Shown here one piece after another: positions 52,040 to 61,318 of a stretch of DNA of 64,000 bases. The first letter of the stretch is position 1. Every line of letters starts with the position of its first letter. Under the pieces are notes generated by a model, which worked only from the letters and a program-made list of their open reading frames with translations, was not told the DNA's origin and did not search any database. A program made the position numbers and the translations under genes. The DNA comes from Tenggerimyces flavus (GTDB lineage: Bacteria > Actinomycetota > Actinomycetes > Propionibacteriales > Actinopolymorphaceae): assembly GCF_016907715.1 (NCBI RefSeq), contig NZ_JAFBCM010000001.1:8223420-8287419 (forward strand). Reading direction: 5' to 3'.

Positions 52040-54067
52040 ATGAAGCGTGTCATGCTGCCATTGATCCACCGGCGAGGTTCCCGCAGCCACGTCACCTGTG
52101 AGTACCGCTGCGGCAACGCCTGCGACAAGCCGGTGCCGAACAAGTCCGACAACAAGTACCTCGGGGACATCATCCAGTCGGCGCTGAGCCGCCGAAACCT
52201 CCTCAAGGGAAGCGCCGCCGGCGCGCTCGTGCTGAGCACCGGATCCATGCTCGCCGGCGCCACGACGGCAGCCGCCGACTCGACGGGGAACGGCGCCGCC
52301 AAGCACGGTGGTGGCGGCGGAGGCGGCGGGTTCAAGCTGAACAGCCTCAAGTTCGACACGGTCCCGCCGAACAGTGACGACAAGCTGACGGTCCCGAAGG
52401 GCTTCCAGCAGGCGGTCATCGTGGCCTGGGGCGACCCGATCGTGCCCGGCGCGCCGGCGTTCAACCTCGACGCCCAGACGCCGAAAGCCCAGGAAGGCCA
52501 GTTCGGCTACAACTGCGACTACGTCGCGGTCATGCCGCTGGACAAGGACTGGAGCCACGAGCGCGCGCTGCTCGTCGTGAACAACGAGTACACCAACGAG
52601 AACAACATGTTCGACGGCTGGACGACCGGCGCCGCCGCCACCGTCGACCAGCTGAAGATCGCCCAGGCCGCGCACGGCCTCTCGGTCGTCGAGATCGAGC
52701 GGGTCGGCCGCACCGGCCGCTGGGCGCAGCGCAAGAAGGGCAGCCGCCGGTACAACCGCCGCATCACCGCGACGACCAAGATCCAGGTGACTGGCCCGGC
52801 CGCGGGCCACGCGCTGCTGAAGACCGCCGCGGACCCGTCCGGCCGCTGGGTCAAGGGCACGATCGGCAACTGCTCCGGTGGCACCACGCCGTACGGCACC
52901 ACGCTGCACGGCGAGGAGAACTTCAACGGCTACTTCGAGGCGTCCGGCCCCGTGAACAGCGCCTACGAGGCGGCGTTCAAGCGGTACGGCCTCCCGCTGG
53001 CGGTCAACGCCGGCCGCTCCTGGGCCCGCGTCGACGAGCGCTGGGACGTCGCGAAGAACCCGAACGAGGCCAACCGGTTCGGCTGGATCGTCGAGCTCGA
53101 CCCGTACGACGCCGACGCCGCCCCGCGCAAGCGCACGATGCTCGGCCGGATGAAGCACGAGGGCGCGACCACCACGCTCTCCGAGGACGGCCACCTCGTC
53201 GCCTACACCGGTGACGACGAGCGCTTCGACTACCTCTACAAGTTCGTCTCGCGCGACAAGTACCGCCGCGGCCACTCCCGCCGCGACCGCGAGCACAACC
53301 TGAGCCTGCTCGACCGCGGCACGCTCTACGTCGCGCGCTTCCTCGACGAGCAGCCCGGCGACACCGAGTACGACGGCATCGGCGAGTGGATCCCGCTGAC
53401 GTCGGACAAGGAGTCGTACGTCGACGGCTTCACCGTCGCCGAGGTGTTGATCAACACGCGGCTCGCGGCCGACACGGTCGGACCGACGAAGATGGACCGG
53501 CCCGAGGACGTCGAGCGCAACCCGGTCAACGGCTCGGTCTACATCGCGTGCACGAACAACACCGCACGGACGCCGGCCCAGGTCGACGAGGCCAACCCGC
53601 GCCCGGCGAACAAGGACGGGCACATCATCGAGCTGGACGAGGCCGGTGGCGACGCCGCGTCGGACCTGTTCCGGTGGCGGATCTTCCTGGTCTGCGGCGA
53701 CCCGACCGACCCGTCGACGTACTTCGGCGGGTACGACAAGACGAAGGTCAGCCCGATCTCCTGCCCGGACAACGTCGCGTTCGACAAGTCCGGCAACCTG
53801 TGGATCTCGACCGACGGCAACACGCTCGGCTCCAACGACGGCTTCTTCGCGGTGCCGACCAAGGGCGCGGAGCGCGGCCACGTCAAGCAGTTCTTGACAG
53901 TGCCGGCCGAGGCCGAGACGTGCGGGCCGTGGATCACCGACGACCAGCGGACCGCGATCGTCGCGGTGCAGCACCCGGGTGAGGGTGGCACCGTCGCGGA
54001 GCCGACCTCGCACTGGCCGTTCGGCGGCGTGCCCCGCCCATCGGTGGCTTGCGTCTGGAAGGACTGA
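52040..54067 (+). CDS. Tat-exported PhoX family phosphatase (DUF839)
   Basis: A 675-residue Ca/Fe-type alkaline phosphatase of the PhoX family. A Tat motif SRRNLLK at residues 50-56 sits behind a 49-residue extension with three cysteines (C20, C24, C28), an arrangement I know from actinobacterial PhoX proteins. A Gly-rich linker follows the hydrophobic core. The beta-propeller carries CDYVAVMPLD, NNEYTNENNMF, GTTLHGEENFNGYF and LSEDGHLVAYTGDDERFDYL. It releases phosphate from phosphomonoesters outside the cell. ATG 52040 has AGGAG upstream. It is convergent with a methyltransferase gene. Confidence 0.9.
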   Translation: MKRVMLPLIHRRGSRSHVTCEYRCGNACDKPVPNKSDNKYLGDIIQSALSRRNLLKGSAAGALVLSTGSMLAGATTAAADSTGNGAAKHGGGGGGGGFKLNSLKFDTVPPNSDDKLTVPKGFQQAVIVAWGDPIVPGAPAFNLDAQTPKAQEGQFGYNCDYVAVMPLDKDWSHERALLVVNNEYTNENNMFDGWTTGAAATVDQLKIAQAAHGLSVVEIERVGRTGRWAQRKKGSRRYNRRITATTKIQVTGPAAGHALLKTAADPSGRWVKGTIGNCSGGTTPYGTTLHGEENFNGYFEASGPVNSAYEAAFKRYGLPLAVNAGRSWARVDERWDVAKNPNEANRFGWIVELDPYDADAAPRKRTMLGRMKHEGATTTLSEDGHLVAYTGDDERFDYLYKFVSRDKYRRGHSRRDREHNLSLLDRGTLYVARFLDEQPGDTEYDGIGEWIPLTSDKESYVDGFTVAEVLINTRLAADTVGPTKMDRPEDVERNPVNGSVYIACTNNTARTPAQVDEANPRPANKDGHIIELDEAGGDAASDLFRWRIFLVCGDPTDPSTYFGGYDKTKVSPISCPDNVAFDKSGNLWISTDGNTLGSNDGFFAVPTKGAERGHVKQFLTVPAEAETCGPWITDDQRTAIVAVQHPGEGGTVAEPTSHWPFGGVPRPSVACVWKD

Positions 54068-54085
54068 CCCGCCAAGCAGGTAGTG

Positions 54086-54125
54086 CACCGCCGCTCGCCG
54101 GGTTTCACTCCGTCGGGCGGCGGTG
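54086..54125. terminator. Hairpin between convergent genes
   Basis: CACCGCCG (54086-54093) pairs with CGGCGGTG (54118-54125), with further partial pairing inside. It lies 19 bases after the phoX stop and before the end of the facing methyltransferase gene. There is no T-tract, so termination strength is uncertain. Confidence 0.5.
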
Positions 54126-54140
54126 GCAGGTTCGCAGGCG

Positions 54141-55196
54141 CTAGGGCCGCGCCTCGTACACGATGTTGAACGGCGTCTCGGCCACGCGGCGGAACCTGGA
54201 CAGGCCCGCCTCCTTGGCGATGTGGCGGATCGGCTCCTCGCCGGCCTGGGCGCCGAGGGAGTACCCGCCGTCCTGGGACAGCGCGTTCGGCACGCACAGG
54301 AACGAGGAGAACGAGTAGTACGAACGCCCCACCAGGTTGAAGTTGTCCTCGACGGCGTTGCCGGCGAACGGCTCGACGACCATCCAGGTGCCGTTCGGGC
54401 CGAGCGACTCGCGGATGTGCCGCGCGGCGAGCAGCGGGTCGCCCATGTCGTGCAGGCAGTCGAACGAGGTGACGAGGTCGTACGGCCCGCCGCCGAAGTC
54501 CTGCGCGGACGCCGCCTCGAAGCTCACCCGATCGCTCAGGCCGGCGTCGGCGGCTCGCTTGCGCGCCTCCTCGATCGAGCCCTGGTGGTAGTCGAAGCCG
54601 ACGAACTCCGACGCCGGGAACGCCTGCGCCATCAGCAGCGTCGAGGCGCCGTGACCGCAGCCGACGTCGGCGACGCGGATGCCGTGCTGGAGGCGCTCGA
54701 CCACGCCGTCCAGCGCAGGGAGCCAGCTCGGGAGCAGGTTGCCGATGTAGCCCGGACGGAAGAACCGTTCGCAGCCCTCGAACACCTCGGGGTCGTGCTG
54801 GTGCCAGCCGAAGCCCTCACCGGTCTTGAACGCCTCGGTGATCTGGTCGACCGAGCGCAGCGTGCCGACCGCGAGCTGGAACGCGCCGGGCGCGAACACC
54901 GGCGCGAACGGGTCGGTGAGCGCGAACGCCTGCTCCTCGGTGAGCGAGTAGCGGCCCGTGGCCGGGTCGTACTCGACGTAGCCGCCGGCGGCCTGGCCGC
55001 GCAGCCACTCCTCGACGTACCGCGGCGCCGTCTCGGTGCGCGCGGCCAGTTCCTCGGGCCGCTGCGGCCCCTCGGCGAGAGCCTTGTACAGCCCGAGCCG
55101 GTCCCCCACCACCACGTTGCCGGCCGCCATCGCGGCGCCGACGTCGCCGACGAACTTGCCGACGAACTCCATCAACCGTCCTTCGTCCACTGCCAT
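54141..55196 (-). CDS. Class I SAM-dependent methyltransferase with N-terminal winged helix
   Basis: A 351-residue two-domain methyltransferase like mycobacterial Rv2258c. The N-terminal winged-helix/dimerisation part (GDRLGLYKALAEGPQRPEEL; GYVEYDPATGRYSLTEEQ) precedes the Rossmann domain with motif I VADVGCGHGASTLLMAQAF, FVGFDYHQGSIEEAR and FDCLHDMGDPLLAARHI. ATG 55196 is selected by a GGGAGGGAC site about 9 bases upstream. The acceptor is unknown. Confidence 0.87.
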   Translation of the reverse strand: MAVDEGRLMEFVGKFVGDVGAAMAAGNVVVGDRLGLYKALAEGPQRPEELAARTETAPRYVEEWLRGQAAGGYVEYDPATGRYSLTEEQAFALTDPFAPVFAPGAFQLAVGTLRSVDQITEAFKTGEGFGWHQHDPEVFEGCERFFRPGYIGNLLPSWLPALDGVVERLQHGIRVADVGCGHGASTLLMAQAFPASEFVGFDYHQGSIEEARKRAADAGLSDRVSFEAASAQDFGGGPYDLVTSFDCLHDMGDPLLAARHIRESLGPNGTWMVVEPFAGNAVEDNFNLVGRSYYSFSSFLCVPNALSQDGGYSLGAQAGEEPIRHIAKEAGLSRFRRVAETPFNIVYEARP

Positions 55197-55279
55197 CTTC
55201 TTGTCCCTCCCACGTCTGGTGTCGTGGGCAGTCTCGGCTCGGGCGGTGGGCATTCGATGGGCAACCGCTGGGAAGGGGT

Positions 55280-55456
55280 GGGCGTGTCTCTCAAATAGCG
55301 CCGGTCATCGCGCGTAGCGCGATGGCGCGCGGCGCCCCGCGCCCGGCTGGGCGTGGTGCAGGAGGAATTCATATTGGTTATATGGGTGACGAGGTGCACC
55401 GTGTCCAGGCGGGATGTGGGGTGTCGCGCGCCAGGCGATCTTTGAGAGACACGCCC
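55280..55456. repeat. Palindromic intergenic repeat, copy 3 (inverted orientation)
   Basis: A 177-bp element with perfect 16-bp inverted ends, GGGCGTGTCTCTCAAA (55280-55295) and its complement (55441-55456). The interior is copy 2 in reverse orientation, almost base for base over 60 bp. The terminal arms differ from those of copies 1 and 2, yet each copy is complementary to itself. Its right end touches the CCTATAGGAT box of gntR. Confidence 0.8.
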
Positions 55457-55464
55457 TATAGGAT
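55455..55464. promoter_or_regulatory. GntR box upstream of gntR
   Basis: CCTATAGGAT, a near-palindrome, 38 bp before the gntR start. The same decamer recurs inside a perfect 14-bp palindrome upstream of the GH36 gene, suggesting autoregulation. Confidence 0.6.
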
Positions 55465-55501
55465 TGCCCGGTCCCATGCAGGATTTCCGGGGGGAGGTTT
55501 C

Positions 55502-56185
55502 GTGGCCAGGAACGATCGCGCGATGCTCGTCGACACCGTCTATGACGCGCTCAAGGAACGCATCATGGACCAGGCGGTCGCGCCCGGCAGCAGGCTGACG
55601 ATCGAGCTGCTGGCGGTCGAGCTCGAGGTCAGCCCGACGCCCGTCCGCGAGGCCCTCGCCCGGCTGGCGGCGGAGCGGCTGGTGACGTTCGAGCCGTTCA
55701 AGGGGTACGCGACGATGCCGCTGCTGACCCAGCGCCAGCTCGCGGATCTGCTGCACGTGCGGCGGCTGCTCGAGATGGACGCAGCCCAGCTCGCGGCGAC
55801 CCGGGCGATCCTCGCCGACCTGCGGGCGATGGAGCGCGAGCTCGCCGCGATGGACCTGCTGGAGCCGACGCCGCAGTACCGGGACTTTCGTTCGTACGTG
55901 CATCACGACCAGCTGTTCCACGAGGCGCTGGTCGCCGCGTCGGGCAACGTGTTCCTGCTCGACACGTTCCGCGGGCTGCACGTGCACGCGCAACTGGCGC
56001 GGCTCGTGCACGAGTTCGGGGAGTTCGACAACCGGGAGAACGCGGTGGAGCACCGCGCGATCTTCGACGCGGTGAAGGCGCACGATGCGGGAGGCGCCGC
56101 GGAGGCCGTCCGCGCGCACCTCGACCGCTACGAGTGGCAGCTCGGCGAGTTCCTGGACAGCGAGACCCACCCCGCCCGCCGCTAG
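55502..56185 (+). CDS. GntR family regulator (FadR/FCD type)
   Basis: A 227-residue regulator. The winged helix (VDTVYDALKERIMDQAVAPG; VSPTPVREALARLAAERLV) is followed by an FCD helical domain with metal-ligand histidines in DQLFHEALVAASGN and the final VEHRAIFDAVKAHD. GTG 55502 has a GGGGGGAGG site upstream. It precedes and is co-oriented with the alpha-galactoside operon, with a shared CCTATAGGAT box before both, so it probably represses that operon until an acidic sugar or similar ligand binds. Confidence 0.9.
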   Translation: MARNDRAMLVDTVYDALKERIMDQAVAPGSRLTIELLAVELEVSPTPVREALARLAAERLVTFEPFKGYATMPLLTQRQLADLLHVRRLLEMDAAQLAATRAILADLRAMERELAAMDLLEPTPQYRDFRSYVHHDQLFHEALVAASGNVFLLDTFRGLHVHAQLARLVHEFGEFDNRENAVEHRAIFDAVKAHDAGGAAEAVRAHLDRYEWQLGEFLDSETHPARR

Positions 56186-56227
56186 GCCCGGGCCAGGAGC
56201 GGCCGGCGATCTTGTAGCGATCAAGAT

Positions 56228-56241
56228 GATCCTATAGGATC
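56228..56241. promoter_or_regulatory. GntR operator upstream of the GH36 operon
   Basis: GATCCTATAGGATC, a perfect 14-bp palindrome, 40 bp before the GTG of the glycosidase gene. It contains the decamer also found upstream of gntR. Confidence 0.72.
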
Positions 56242-56281
56242 CTGCGAACTACTACAGGACACAAGCCTGGAGGAGTGCGCG

Positions 56282-58279
56282 GTGCTGAAGTGTGACCTCG
56301 ACCAGGGCGGCCTCGCCGTCGAGCTGGGTCCGTGGGCGGAGCTCGCGAGCAGCGAGGCGTTCGGCGTACGGGTCGACGGCGAGCTGCTCACCGCCCGATC
56401 TCCCGGGCTCCGCGTCCAGGGCCTCGACCGGACGATCCTCGGCGACGGCGTCGAGGAGACCGTGGTCCGCTACGAACGAGCGGACACTCCCGCGCTCGCG
56501 GTCGAGTGGCACGTCGAGCGCCGCGACGCCCTCGAGCTCGCCGAGGCGTGGGTGGTCGTCCGCAACCTCGGCCCCGGAGAGCTCACCGTCGACCGGCTCG
56601 ACTCGATCCGCGTCGACCTCGCGACGGGCGGCGCAGGCGCCGAGCTCCGGTCGTTCACGAGCAGCTGGGGCTTGGAGTTCGAGCCTGTCAACCAACCGTT
56701 GACAGGCGACAGAACCCTGCAGACGTTGGCCGGACGCTCGTCCAAGAACGAGCATCCCTGGTTCGCGCTCGTCCGTCCCGACGGCGTCGCCCTCGCCGGC
56801 GCACCCGTCTGGTCGGGCAACTGGGTGTTCCGGTTCGAGGAGACACCGCAGGGGCACCGGCTCTCGGGCGGGCTCCACGACGAGGGATTCGCCAAGCGGC
56901 TTGGCCCTGGTGAGGACATCGAGGCGCCGCACGTCGTCCTCGCTACGGGTGCCGACGTCGACGCCACCTCCGTCGCGTTCGCCCACGTAGCCCGCGAGAC
57001 GGCGCCGGCGAACGCGCTCGCGAGCCAGCTTCCGGTCGAGTGGAACACCTGGTGGACGTACGAGGACCACAGCATCGACGAGCAGGTCTTCCGCGCGAAC
57101 GTCGACGCCGCCGCCGAGCTCGGCATCGAGGTCTGCACGCTCGACGCCGGCTGGTTCGGCCCCTCCGACACCGGCAGCCACTGGACCGACCACCGCGGCG
57201 ACTGGGACCACGTCAACGCCGAACGCTTCCCGAGCGGGCTCCGCGCCCTCGCCGACTACGTGCACGAACGCGGCATGCGGTTCGGCATCTGGTGCGAGAT
57301 CGAGGCGATCGGGCCCAAGGCGGCCGTCGCCGAACGCCGGCCGGACCTCCCCGCGAGGCGGGACGGCCAGCCCCTCGGCCAGGTCTGCTTCGGCAATCCC
57401 GACGCCGCGCAGTGGGCGTACGAGACCCTCGACCGCCTCGTCAGCGACGAGGGCGCGGACTGGATCAAGCTCGACTTCAACCTCGACCCCGGCCTCGGCT
57501 GCAACCGGACCGACCACGGACACGGCCCGGACGACGGGCTGTTCGAGCACTACCGCGGCTACTACGGCGTCCTCACCCGCATCCGCGAACGCCATCCCGA
57601 CGTCGTCCTCGAGAACTGCTCTTCCGGCGGCCTCCGCATCGACCTCGGCATGCTCCGGCAGACGCACCTCACGTTCCTCAGCGACCCCGACTGGCCCGAG
57701 CACGGACTCCAGCTGCTGTGGGGCGCAAGCCTCATGCTGCCGCCGAACCTGTTGCTGCACTGGGGATTCTCTGAGTGGTACGGCGACCACCGGCACCAGA
57801 CGTTCGACCCGCGCGACCCCAACCTCCAACCCCACCAGGTCGACTACTACCGCCGCATCGCCATGGTCGGCTCGACCGGCCTGTCCTGGGGCCTGCCCAA
57901 CCTCCCGGAGAACGTGCACGCACGACTCGCCAGCAACAACCGCACGTACGCGGAGCTCGTCCGCCCGTACATCCGCGACGCCGACCTGCACCGTCTGACC
58001 GACCAGCCGAAGCGGTTCGGCGAGGGCGACCGCTGGGCCGGCTTCCAGTACGCGCGGCCCGACGGCAGCAGCCATCTCGCGCTGCTGTTCCGCCTGCCTG
58101 GTGGGGAGGACGAACGCACGATCGCCCTACACGGGCTCGCCGAGGACGCCGACTACGACGTCAGCTGGCTCGACGCGGACCGGCGCGAGACCCGCGGCGG
58201 CGCCGACCTGATGACCACCGGCCTCCACCTGCGGCTGCCCGAGGAAGGCTCGGAGATCGTCGTGCTGGTGAGGCGCTGA
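56282..58279 (+). CDS. Alpha-galactosidase (GH36)
   Basis: A 665-residue retaining glycosidase of family GH36 (clan GH-D). An N-terminal beta-supersandwich is followed by the barrel with VCTLDAGWFG, the nucleophile in WIKLDFN (about D398), ENCSSGG and the acid/base Asp in FLSDPDWPE (about D468). It has no signal peptide, so it acts on imported oligosaccharides. GTG 56282 has GGAGG upstream. It is the first gene of an uptake operon under the GntR box. Confidence 0.88.
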   Translation: MLKCDLDQGGLAVELGPWAELASSEAFGVRVDGELLTARSPGLRVQGLDRTILGDGVEETVVRYERADTPALAVEWHVERRDALELAEAWVVVRNLGPGELTVDRLDSIRVDLATGGAGAELRSFTSSWGLEFEPVNQPLTGDRTLQTLAGRSSKNEHPWFALVRPDGVALAGAPVWSGNWVFRFEETPQGHRLSGGLHDEGFAKRLGPGEDIEAPHVVLATGADVDATSVAFAHVARETAPANALASQLPVEWNTWWTYEDHSIDEQVFRANVDAAAELGIEVCTLDAGWFGPSDTGSHWTDHRGDWDHVNAERFPSGLRALADYVHERGMRFGIWCEIEAIGPKAAVAERRPDLPARRDGQPLGQVCFGNPDAAQWAYETLDRLVSDEGADWIKLDFNLDPGLGCNRTDHGHGPDDGLFEHYRGYYGVLTRIRERHPDVVLENCSSGGLRIDLGMLRQTHLTFLSDPDWPEHGLQLLWGASLMLPPNLLLHWGFSEWYGDHRHQTFDPRDPNLQPHQVDYYRRIAMVGSTGLSWGLPNLPENVHARLASNNRTYAELVRPYIRDADLHRLTDQPKRFGEGDRWAGFQYARPDGSSHLALLFRLPGGEDERTIALHGLAEDADYDVSWLDADRRETRGGADLMTTGLHLRLPEEGSEIVVLVRR

Positions 58280-58282
58280 CCG

Positions 58283-59473
58283 ATGCGCATCGACGCCGTC
58301 GACTTCTTCTACCTCGCGATGCCGGAGATCCGCGACGTCGGCGACGGCAGCCAGGACATGCTGCTGGTCCGGGTACTCGCTGGCGACGAGGTCGGCTGGG
58401 GTGAGTGCGAGGCCTCGCCGCTCACCTCGATCGCGAGCCTCGTCACGCCGATGTCGCACAGCGCGTGCAAGCCCGTTCTCGCTTCCGTGCAAGGCGAAAC
58501 CCTGAACGACGCCAAGGACATCGCGAGGATCTCCCAGCGGGTAAGGGAGAACAGCCTCGATCTCCTGCAGGCGCCGCACACGTACTCCGGTATCGAGATC
58601 GCGCTGTGGGACCTGCTCGGGAAACACCTCGACGCACCGGTGTACGCGCTCCTCGGCCAGTCGAAGGCACATCGCAAGGTCGCGTACGCCTCGGTCCTGT
58701 TCGGTGACACGCCCCAGCAGACGTACGAGCGGGCGAAAGAGATCGCCGACCGCGGCTTCCGCGCCGCCAAGTTCGGCTGGGGGCCGTACGGCCACGGCAC
58801 GGTCGCCGTCGACGCCGAGCTCGTCGAGGCCGCTCGCGCGGGACTCGGCGACGAGCCCCGGCTGTTCGTCGACGCCGGGACGGTGTGGGGCGAGGACGTC
58901 GAGGCGGCGGCCGCGCGACTGCCCGCTCTGGAGGCGCATCGCGTCGGCTGGCTGGAGGAACCGTTCGGCACCGCCGCGTTCGGTGCCTACAGCCGGCTCG
59001 CCGCGGACGGTCGCGTGGCGATCGCGGCCGGGGAAGGCGCCCACGATCCGCGCGGCGCGATGAACCTCATCGACTACGCCGGCATCGCGTACGTCCAGGT
59101 GGAGACCGGCCGCATCGGCGGCATCGGGCCGTCGGCGCGGGTCGCGGAGTACGCAGCCGAACGCGGCATCGGCTACATCAACCACACGTTCACCTCCCAG
59201 CTCGCGCTCGCCGCCTCGCTGCACGCGTTCGCCGGGCTGGCCGACTCGACGCTCGCCGAGTACCCCGCCGAGCCCTCGCCGCTCGCCGCGGCACTGACGA
59301 CCGACCGCATCGAACCCGACGCCGACGGCACGATCGGGCTGCCCGACGCCCCCGGCCTCGGCCTCACGCCGACGCCGGCGAACGTCCGCGGCTACCTGAT
59401 GGACGTGGAGATCCGCGTCGGCGACACGGTGCTCTATGCGACCCCGCCGCTGGAGGAGGGAGCGCCGCCGTGA
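58283..59473 (+). CDS. Mandelate racemase/muconate lactonizing enzyme family protein
   Basis: A 396-residue enolase-superfamily enzyme. Metal ligands are in FVDAGTVWG (Asp), WLEEPFG (Glu) and AGEGAHDP (Glu). The base motif reads AAKFGWGP, a K-x-x-W form rather than KxK, and INHTFTSQLALAA carries a His late in the barrel. Sugar-acid dehydratases show such layouts, but the exact reaction cannot be read. It lies 3 bp after the GH36 stop and overlaps the permease start by 4 bp, so it probably acts on a galactose-derived acid (inference). Confidence 0.82.
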   Translation: MRIDAVDFFYLAMPEIRDVGDGSQDMLLVRVLAGDEVGWGECEASPLTSIASLVTPMSHSACKPVLASVQGETLNDAKDIARISQRVRENSLDLLQAPHTYSGIEIALWDLLGKHLDAPVYALLGQSKAHRKVAYASVLFGDTPQQTYERAKEIADRGFRAAKFGWGPYGHGTVAVDAELVEAARAGLGDEPRLFVDAGTVWGEDVEAAAARLPALEAHRVGWLEEPFGTAAFGAYSRLAADGRVAIAAGEGAHDPRGAMNLIDYAGIAYVQVETGRIGGIGPSARVAEYAAERGIGYINHTFTSQLALAASLHAFAGLADSTLAEYPAEPSPLAAALTTDRIEPDADGTIGLPDAPGLGLTPTPANVRGYLMDVEIRVGDTVLYATPPLEEGAPP

Positions 59474-60399
59474 CCACCACCTCCACACCTCCGCGCCGGA
59501 GGCTGAGCATGCGGCGTCGCGAGGCGATCGCGTGCTACATCTTCATGGCACCGGCGATCCTCGGCCTGCTGCTGTTCGCGATCGGCCCGATGATCGCCTC
59601 GCTCCTGCTGAGCTTCACCGAGTACGACATGCTCTCCGCGCCGCAGTGGGTCGGGCTCGCCAACTTCCAGGCGCTGATCGGCGACGAGCTGTTCCACAAG
59701 TCGTTGCGCGTCACCGCGGTCTACTCGCTCGTGACGGTGCCGACGATCCTCGTCATCTCGTTCATCCTCGCCAACCTGCTGAACCAGAAGATCCGCGGCA
59801 TCTCGTTCTTCCGTTCGGTCTACTACCTGCCCACGGTCATCTCCGGCGTCGCGGTCGCGATGCTGTGGCGCTGGATGTTCAACGGCGAGTACGGCCTGGT
59901 CAACACGCTGCTGGACAAGATCGGCATCGACGGACCGAACTGGTTCCAGGACGAGTCGTGGGCACTGCCGGCGCTGATCGTCACGAGCCTGTGGACGTTC
60001 GGCAGCACGACGCTGATCTACCTCGCCGGACTGCAGGGCGTGCCGAACGAGATCTACGAGGCGGCGCAGGTCGACGGCGCGAGCCGCCTCCGCCAGCACC
60101 TGCACATCACCATGCCGATGGTGTCGAACGTGACGTTCTTCAACCTCGTCATGGGAGTTATCGGCTCGCTGCAGGTCTTCGCCGAACCGTTCGTACTGAC
60201 CGGCGGCGGGCCGAACAACTCCACGCTGCTGCTGCCGCTCTACCTGTACCGCAACGCGTTCGAGTACCTGAAGATGGGCTACGCGTCCGCGATCGCGTGG
60301 GCGTCGTTCCTCATCGTGCTCGCGCTCACGTTGCTCGTCTTCAAGTCGCTCCCCTACTGGGTGCACCTCGAGGGCAGTACCGAAGAGAGGAACCGATGA
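59470..60399 (+). CDS. Sugar ABC transporter permease (MalF/UgpA-like)
   Basis: A 309-residue permease with six helices. The EAA loop reads YEAAQVDGASRLRQHLHITMP, here cited without its flanks, and the C-terminus ends LPYWVHLEG. GTG 59470 overlaps the preceding stop (GTGA) and has GGAGGAGGGAG upstream. It pairs with the next permease. Confidence 0.92.
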   Translation: MTTTSTPPRRRLSMRRREAIACYIFMAPAILGLLLFAIGPMIASLLLSFTEYDMLSAPQWVGLANFQALIGDELFHKSLRVTAVYSLVTVPTILVISFILANLLNQKIRGISFFRSVYYLPTVISGVAVAMLWRWMFNGEYGLVNTLLDKIGIDGPNWFQDESWALPALIVTSLWTFGSTTLIYLAGLQGVPNEIYEAAQVDGASRLRQHLHITMPMVSNVTFFNLVMGVIGSLQVFAEPFVLTGGGPNNSTLLLPLYLYRNAFEYLKMGYASAIAWASFLIVLALTLLVFKSLPYWVHLEGSTEERNR

Positions 60400-61301
60400 G
60401 CAGCGACCTCCTTCGCGCCACCGCGGCCCATCCGACGACGGGATCGTCGCCTTCCCGACCCGGCCGCCCGACGGCGCGCCGCATCGTTCGCCTGGTCCTG
60501 AGCTACTTCGTGCTGGGGCTCGGCGGAGTCGCGATCCTGATGCCGTTCTTCTGGATGCTGTCGACGGCGCTCAAGCGGCAGGAGGACGTCTACAAGTTCC
60601 CACCCGAGTGGTTCAGCTCGCCGCACTTCGCCAACTTCGCGGAGGCGCTCACCCTGGTGCCGTTCTACAAGTTCGCCCTCAACACCGCGACGGTCGTCTC
60701 GCTCGTCGTGCTCGGCACGTTGGTGTCGTGCTCGTTCGCGGCGTACGGGTTCGCGCGGCTGCGCGCGCCGGGACGGGACGCGATCTTCCTCCTCGTGATC
60801 GCGACGATCATGCTGCCGACGACGGTCACGCTCGTGCCGACGTACATCATGTTCAACTACCTCGGGTGGATCAACAGCTTCAAGCCGTTGATCATCCCCG
60901 CGTTCTTCGGTGTGCCGTTCTACATCTTCCTGCTCCGGCAGTTCTATCTGACCATTCCGCGTGAGCTGGAGGACGCCGCCCGCATCGACGGTGCCGGGTA
61001 CTTCCGCATCTGGTGGACGATCATGCTGCCGCTGAGCAAGCCCGCCTTGGCGACGGTGATGGTCTTCACGTTCATCGCGGCCTACAACGACTTCTTCGGT
61101 CCGCTGATCTATCTCACCGACGAGTCGAAGTGGACCATCGCGGTCGCCCTGTCGACGTTCACGGGGTCGCCACGCATCGGACCGCAGATGCACTTACTCA
61201 TGGCGGCGACGACGATCGCCGCGATCCCGTCGATCCTCGTGTTCTTGTTGGCTCAGCGGTACTTCGTTCGCGGCATCGTGCTGAGCGGAATCACCCGATA
61301 G
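60396..61301 (+). CDS. Sugar ABC transporter permease (MalG/UgpE-like)
   Basis: A 301-residue six-helix permease. The EAA loop reads LEDAARIDGAGYFRIWWTIM and the end QRYFVRGIVLSG is typical of MalG-type subunits. ATG 60396 overlaps the first permease stop (ATGA). No ATPase gene is in the operon within the window; such importers often share a common MsiK-like ATPase encoded elsewhere. Confidence 0.92.
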   Translation: MSSDLLRATAAHPTTGSSPSRPGRPTARRIVRLVLSYFVLGLGGVAILMPFFWMLSTALKRQEDVYKFPPEWFSSPHFANFAEALTLVPFYKFALNTATVVSLVVLGTLVSCSFAAYGFARLRAPGRDAIFLLVIATIMLPTTVTLVPTYIMFNYLGWINSFKPLIIPAFFGVPFYIFLLRQFYLTIPRELEDAARIDGAGYFRIWWTIMLPLSKPALATVMVFTFIAAYNDFFGPLIYLTDESKWTIAVALSTFTGSPRIGPQMHLLMAATTIAAIPSILVFLLAQRYFVRGIVLSGITR

Positions 61302-61318
61302 GGATGGAAGGAAGGCCC

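Larger units (their letters stand above)
55197..55501. other. Divergent region between methyltransferase and gntR
   Basis: These 305 bp are mostly filled by palindromic repeat copy 3 (55280-55456). Directly beyond it lies the CCTATAGGAT box and then the gntR Shine-Dalgarno. No gene is seen. Confidence 0.7.

Noticed and set aside
55322-55501. GntR protein starting inside repeat copy 3
   Set aside because: The frame is open, but GntR homology begins near GTG 55502, which follows a strong Shine-Dalgarno.
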